A DNA stretch of 64,000 bases from Lineus longissimus (lineage: Eukaryota > Nemertea > Pilidiophora > Heteronemertea > Lineidae), in NCBI RefSeq assembly GCF_910592395.1, contig NC_088319.1:13518001-13582000 (forward strand), written 5' to 3'. The notes beneath the pieces are model-generated. The model was not told the origin of the DNA and made no database searches. It worked only from the letters and a program-made list of their open reading frames with translations. Within the stretch, counting starts at the first letter, position 1. The number at the start of each line of letters is the position of its first letter. The position numbers and the translations under genes are program-made. This document shows, piece by piece, positions 58,885 to 64,000 of this stretch.

Positions 58885-60325
58885 AGTGACAATATCCTTA
58901 ATAGCATCCCGCGAAGTTACTATTTATAGCTCACAAGGTCATTTGCATAAGATATTGATGACGTTTTAGTCACGTGACAGTCCGACATCGACACTTATTT
59001 CTACGCATTTGAGCTTATTTCAAAGTCAATTATCTTTGACCCTGCATTGTTTTTAGCATGAATGATACCATAGAGTCAGAGAGAGAAATATTCAGAACAA
59101 TTATTTAGTATTTCCAACACTCGGACATGTGCCAGATTGAATCCAACTGCCCTAGTTAGAAAGCCTGAATCCATTACTACCGCATGTTTGTCCGACATTG
59201 TCTGTAATTCAGCGTTGGGGAAAAAGAGGGCAGCAGCTGCAGTGACGTCATCTTCGCGGAATGCTATTGCCATTTAGTAATTACTCCGCATCGTCAAGAA
59301 CCAATTAAATCAGTGTCGAGTTTCTTGCCTTTTAATAGTGGTTTAGTGCGGAAGACTCCTCATTAAATAGACTATATCGGTGTACCCTGTACTACACCCG
59401 ATGGTAGAGGATAGATCGAGATGAAAATAAGAATGGTTATATCACAGGTCGAAAGAAGAAGCTTTTAGGCCAAATCAGAATCATAATGAAAAGAGATGTT
59501 TTGTAGCTTCGCGAACATGGACCGTAAGTGCGAAAAATGAAACAAATTGACATATATAATAGCACTATACCGGAGCCTGATTTGGGACGGCTGTCTCGAT
59601 ATTTTTATTGGCAATTGATGGAATCTAAAAAAAGATAAACCGCTGATTGGTAAATGCCTTAAGGATGGGTCGATGGTGATAACAGACTTTAGCATTGATA
59701 TAAAAATAACGTGCAGATAAACTGGCTATTAGCGGGATGAAAGATGATAAGCACGGCAGTGCAGTCTTAATATCTAAGATGCAGAAGAAATCAGCATTTA
59801 AAAGTTGGTAATATTTTAAGGCCATGGTGAGCGGTTTCCGACAACTATCAGAGCAAAAGATTGGTAAGCAGATTTGCCTCATTAAGAATCGATCGTGTCG
59901 AGCTGGTAGCTTTCCAAGGCCTTAGCCATGCTGATGCCATTTCGTATTATTTGTCACAGCATGCGTTGGAGTAAACAGTTTTCACAAAAACGACGATAGC
60001 AATTGCAGTCGCAAAAACTCAGTATTGGGAAGCGCTCAACGGTTAACAAAAATGTTTAATCTCGTTTTGCCATCGGATATCGCGTGGTGAATAAGGACCA
60101 ATGACCGTGAAGAGTACGAAAGTCTACCATTACATCACATGCCCCCTCGAAATGGTTGGTGTCCTCTACTGTTGTAAGGTCACGAATTCAGATATCAGCA
60201 CAAAGAGATTAAAAGTGCATATCGTTTGCAACCATGCGGCTCTCTCGATCCAAGGACATTTAAAACTATTACACCTCATCAAAATCAGCTATCTTAGGGA
60301 TACCACCAGTTGGGCCGTATTTAAC
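58885..60325. other. No gene recognised
   Basis: Intergenic. No supported gene; minus-strand frames of 65-85 codons are unremarkable. Confidence 0.5.
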
Positions 60326-60378
60326 TTAAAGCTGAACTGCATGCACAAAACCAGAGCACTCCATGCGGGAATAGTAAG
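60326..60378. repeat. Left arm of a 53-bp inverted repeat
   Basis: The arm begins TTAAAGCTGAACTGCATGCA and matches the reverse complement of 60749-60801 at 49 of 53 positions. One frame reads KAELHAQNQSTPCGNSK and ends at a stop 15 bases beyond the arm. Confidence 0.8.
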
Positions 60379-60530
60379 AAATTCAAACGACAGTAAGGCC
60401 CTTCTGAATACGGCCTGAAACATAATAAACCTCAAATGCTTCGATGCGCTTGATTTCACAAACCAGCAAGCCGTGGGACGATGCGGACCTTCGCAGAGAA
60501 TTCTGGAAGGAAAAAAATGAAAATGTCCTC

Positions 60531-60605
60531 TCATCGGGACTCGAACTCGAGACCTCTGGTTTTATATGTCAACACTCTTATCCTCAAGGCCACTGGGCTT
60601 CTTGG
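60531..60605 (-). mobile_element. tRNA-derived SINE head (A and B boxes)
   Basis: On the minus strand a box A-like TGGCCTTGAGGA (60592-60581) precedes a near-consensus box B GTTCGAGTCCC (60546-60536). The spacing of about 35 bp is that of a tRNA gene. The acceptor stem does not pair and there is an A/T-rich insertion between the boxes, so it is a SINE or tRNA relic and not a functional tRNA. Downstream on that strand are T-rich sequences (TTTTCATTTTTTTCC) that may be part of the body. Confidence 0.6.
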
Positions 60606-60748
60606 AATGCCTGTCGTTTGATACGCCTTTATAGAATGTTCAAACATGTGTGTGTAATCTCTGTTAAACATCTTTGAGCGACTTCCAGTGGGCAACTGCG
60701 GTAAGAAAGTCATTTTTTCTTTGCTGTGCGTGATTATGTATGCGGAGT

Positions 60749-60801
60749 CTTACTATTGCCGCATGGGACGCTCTGGTTTTGTGCATGCAGTTCAGCTTTA
60801 A
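60749..60801. repeat. Right arm of a 53-bp inverted repeat
   Basis: Reverse complement of 60326-60378 with four mismatches. On the minus strand it reads on from FIDAVSGEIF into KAELHAQNQSVPCGNSK and stops at 60734. The four differences change one amino acid only (V/T), and the other changes are silent. Confidence 0.8.
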
Positions 60802-61191
60802 ATATCTCACCACTTACTGCATCTATGAAGGTAAGATTTTTTAATAGAATGCAGCAATCATAGAGTTTTTCAAACCATTGTATATTCGGGAGAGAACAAT
60901 GCACCATTTCACAGTGTGCACTTTTCGATTGATTACCTCCTGACATTGTTTTTGATTGACAACTCAATTTATCATTCGTTAATTTTGATTGACAAGTCAA
61001 TCTCTCATTCGATAAAATCCACAGCCTTGAAGTGATCACAATGTGAACTGAGAAATTAAAACGAAACAAGCAAATCAATTACAAGCTGACGACTGGCGTG
61101 TTTTGCTGGGATGATTGATCGTTCCGTTGCTTGATATCATGGTTCGCTAACTATTGCATTGGCAACCGTGAGAGGAAACGCTTCTGCCAAA

Positions 61192-61235
61192 TTTAGGCGC
61201 CAGATAGACTGTAAACCTCCCGATTTTGGCGCCAA
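61192..61235. promoter_or_regulatory. Two E2F-like GGCGCC sites
   Basis: TTTAGGCGCC (61192-61201) and the palindrome TTTTGGCGCCAA (61224-61235) fit the E2F pattern TTTSGCGC, 28 bp apart. A CCAAT-like ATTGG (61158-61162) lies upstream. I find no gene that starts nearby, so function is unproven. Confidence 0.25.
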
Positions 61236-64000
61236 TTTTTTTCTCTCGATGTGACCTTGCAAGTGGTCATAAAATGGGTTTGTAAATTATCAAGGATTGG
61301 ACACTCGTGCTCGGTTGTTGAACATATATATGATGAAAGTTTGCACATAGTAAATTCTTCGCCAATTTGCATCGGTTCCGACTTTGTAACAGGGTTCTAG
61401 CTAGTGACACGACAAAGTACAAAACAAAGGTGGATTACAAATGTTGGCATTCTTTATCAAGATTATGATAGAGATCAACTTACTCCAGATTTGCCCAAGA
61501 ATTGCATCCTTTGAGGTGAACAATATCTGTGCGTCACTCGTTTGATCATGTTAGTTTAACTTAGTTTGTTTGAGTATATGACTCCTCACGATTTATCTAG
61601 CAGTCTCAAAGCAAATCGGATGTTTGACTCCTGTCATCCTCTGAGGGTGCACATACGGCCTACATACAGCTATCATCCCTTTTGTCTGGAGGCGATTTGC
61701 CTCGATTTATGATAGAACGTGGCACAAGAAATACTTGGGGAAACGGCTTTTTCTATTGTAATCCTATGTTTACTGCGTAGGATATAATTTTACTACTTAG
61801 GATAGTCACAACAACAATTGAATAGATATTGACCGGATGAAATTGTATTCCGAGGTACATGTGAGGGCAACCTTCGCGGGTTTACTATTCTATTCCGATC
61901 AAAGTGACTACCATTAATATCCCCTTCTTGGTAACCCATGATGCACTGTTCTCGTATATCTATGTCAAACGTACATGGGCATATTGAGGGGAGATTGGGT
62001 ATGGATTTCGATATCCGATCAAGCTCTTCATCAGGACCCTGGACACTTTACCGGTTATGAAAACCCAAAAGGTCATCAATAATATGGTCGTTGATACACG
62101 GTGTTGAAATAATGGAGGATGATAGAAATTGGTATTGAAATGTGATCTGCATGGTCAGATTCATGAGTTCAACTGAGTACCTTTGGCGAAGACGATATGA
62201 AAAACACTATAATTGGACTGAGACAGTGGCGAATAGACATTAACATAAACTTGTACCACATTAGATGAACTCCCGTATAAAAGCAAATCCATGACACTTT
62301 GAAACAGTCTGAGATAATATACATTGTACGCTACAGCTTCATTCAAGGAGTTTTCGCAAATCCCCGAAACGTCAACGGGAACACCTGTCCCGTTGCTCGA
62401 CATTGTTATCGGGAGGTCGGACAATATGCGACAGGCGTTTACGTTGGTGCTTCGGGGATTGACAAAAAACTCCCTTATACTCTTTAACATGAAACGTGAG
62501 TTGTTTCTTCAGCATTAATGGATATACTGAATTACCATCGAACTGTCTGGATATGCTTTAAGAAAACATATGAATAGCTAATGCGATGGCAGTATTGGTG
62601 TTTTGATTTCACAAACATTGTGATTGCAAAGAAAATAGTGTAGCCATTATCTAATCAATAGAAATAACATATCAAAGGCATTAGAAGTTAGTCTGACTGA
62701 TATTAAGATTCCTCCACTTTCTGTATGGAATTAGCACATTTCCACGACTTTCAAAGAATCGAAACTTTGTGTGCTTTGGGCATTATCAAGATAATGTACC
62801 ACCAATATCCATTAGCAGATTTGAAGATGAAACAATATCTCTTCAGAAAGTTCGCATTTGAATGTTTGATCCCTAGTTGTGATGGGATAAGACGACTCCT
62901 AGGCACCACAAATGCCTTTAGTGACAATACAATGTAAATAAAGGGACATCTTGCGTAATGAACGCACTCTTTGTTGCATTCCACTTAAGGTGTCATAAAC
63001 ACCTTTTTTTATTTCGCACTCTCTTTTTGACAGTACTCGACTTTTGCCAGCATGCTATTTTATGACCTCATTTAACGATGTGTTTTCTGTGAGGGCAAGG
63101 GAAGGATTTAGCTGAATGCGATATCATGAACTCTCATGTCATAAGGATTTGTTATTTTTTCGCTTCGCTGCCTGCACCCAAACTAGCAAACTAACACAGG
63201 CTTCTCTTTGCTCTGCGATTCCGCATGCGCTGTGCGATTCATGCCAAATCGCATTGAGTGGAACCATGACCATAATAACCGTGCTACCACAATTAAGGTG
63301 AAAATTGCATACTTTGCAAAATGCATCCGGAATTGTGTAAAATCGTCCGCAATGTATATCTACCATCAGGAGATAGACTAAAGAATGTAAGTGAGTTGTT
63401 TATCAACTAGACGAGAAATGAATATTGCAACAGCAAAATCAGACTAATTGAATCCGGCCAGACACAGTTCATGCATTGTTAAACTGTCCAGCATTTTTCC
63501 CCCTAAAACAGATTAAATTGATGGGGATGGCGCCAGATGAGTGATGCATGCACAATGTGACATAACTAGAGATCGGGCGGGGGCGCTTGACTGAGTATCG
63601 GGAATAAAAAGCGCATGAGAGAATAAATTGTTTACATGCAGCCCGGAGGAGATTTTTTTCGATTAACCAAAACAATGAAGACAAATATGAGAATGGGAAA
63701 TTGCGATCGTTGATCGAGTTAAATAATAGCTAAAAAAGTACAATCATGTAACTACATGTACATCTTAATAACGATGTTACTGAATAGCTCTCGATACTAC
63801 CAATTAGACCTGACAACGAGACGGGAGTGTCAAATAGTACAAATAATAGTATTTGTACAGAAAATGATGTTATTACATTCTGTTTTTCTGAAAACAATGA
63901 CATCAAAAGGCGACCATTAGCTAGCAGACTAATATGTGCAGTGCCAGCTGACAGTCGCCTCATCAGGACAGACAAGACTAGCTTACCCGACGCGAGACAC
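61236..64000. other. No gene recognised
   Basis: Intergenic to the window end. Frames such as 62161-62490 (minus) have no recognisable domain. A small hairpin CGGGAACACCTGTCCCG lies near 62379-62395. Confidence 0.5.

Noticed and set aside
60531-60605. Functional tRNA gene on the minus strand
   Set aside because: Box B is good, but the acceptor and anticodon stems do not pair; a SINE fits better.

Overview
This is animal nuclear DNA, most likely from a marine invertebrate. Coding exons are short and separated by GT-AG introns. A TRIM-type RING/B-box gene is present, ACATGT-type microsatellites recur, and much of the sequence is old repeats and foldback elements. I cannot place the phylum from sequence alone; echinoderm, hemichordate, cephalochordate and lophotrochozoan all fit. 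The window is gene-poor, and only two genes are convincing. Most other open frames look like chance frames in AT-rich DNA. The most interesting object is a four-exon minus-strand gene at 7569-9553. Spliced by hand it encodes a 285-residue secreted precursor with four parts: a signal peptide, an acidic cysteine-free helical prodomain of about 220 residues, a furin-type RQRR site, and a 45-residue glycine-rich, cationic, aromatic C-terminal peptide on the last exon. A TATA box lies about 95 bp upstream of the start codon and a perfect palindromic NF-kB/Rel site (GGGAATTCCC) about 240 bp beyond that. This layout suggests an immune-inducible, attacin-like antimicrobial peptide gene that I cannot match to a named family. 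The second gene, 29772-31772 (minus), is an uninterrupted 666-residue TRIM protein (RING, B-box 1, B-box 2, coiled coil, repeat-rich C-terminus), with a probable intron in its 5' UTR. Just downstream lies a frameshifted, unrecognised coding-like stretch (28912-29430). Layout: 1-5400 no gene; 5408-5713 AT-rich tandem array beside a promoter-like patch; 7.5-9.9 kb the secreted-peptide gene and its control region; 14.2-14.6 kb a 44-bp minisatellite; 16.3-17.2 kb a terminal-inverted-repeat element containing a LINE tail; 18.0-19.6 kb a decayed satellite holding a small MITE-like element; 26.8 kb and 33.7-33.9 kb further MITE-like elements; 28.9-31.8 kb the TRIM locus; 36.7-36.9 kb an array of palindromes; 44.6-44.9 kb a foldback array; 56.3-58.9 kb a segmental duplication; 60.3-60.8 kb an inverted duplication around a tRNA-derived SINE. 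Both convincing genes could belong to innate immunity, but that link is an inference. Their 20 kb separation gives no evidence of co-regulation.
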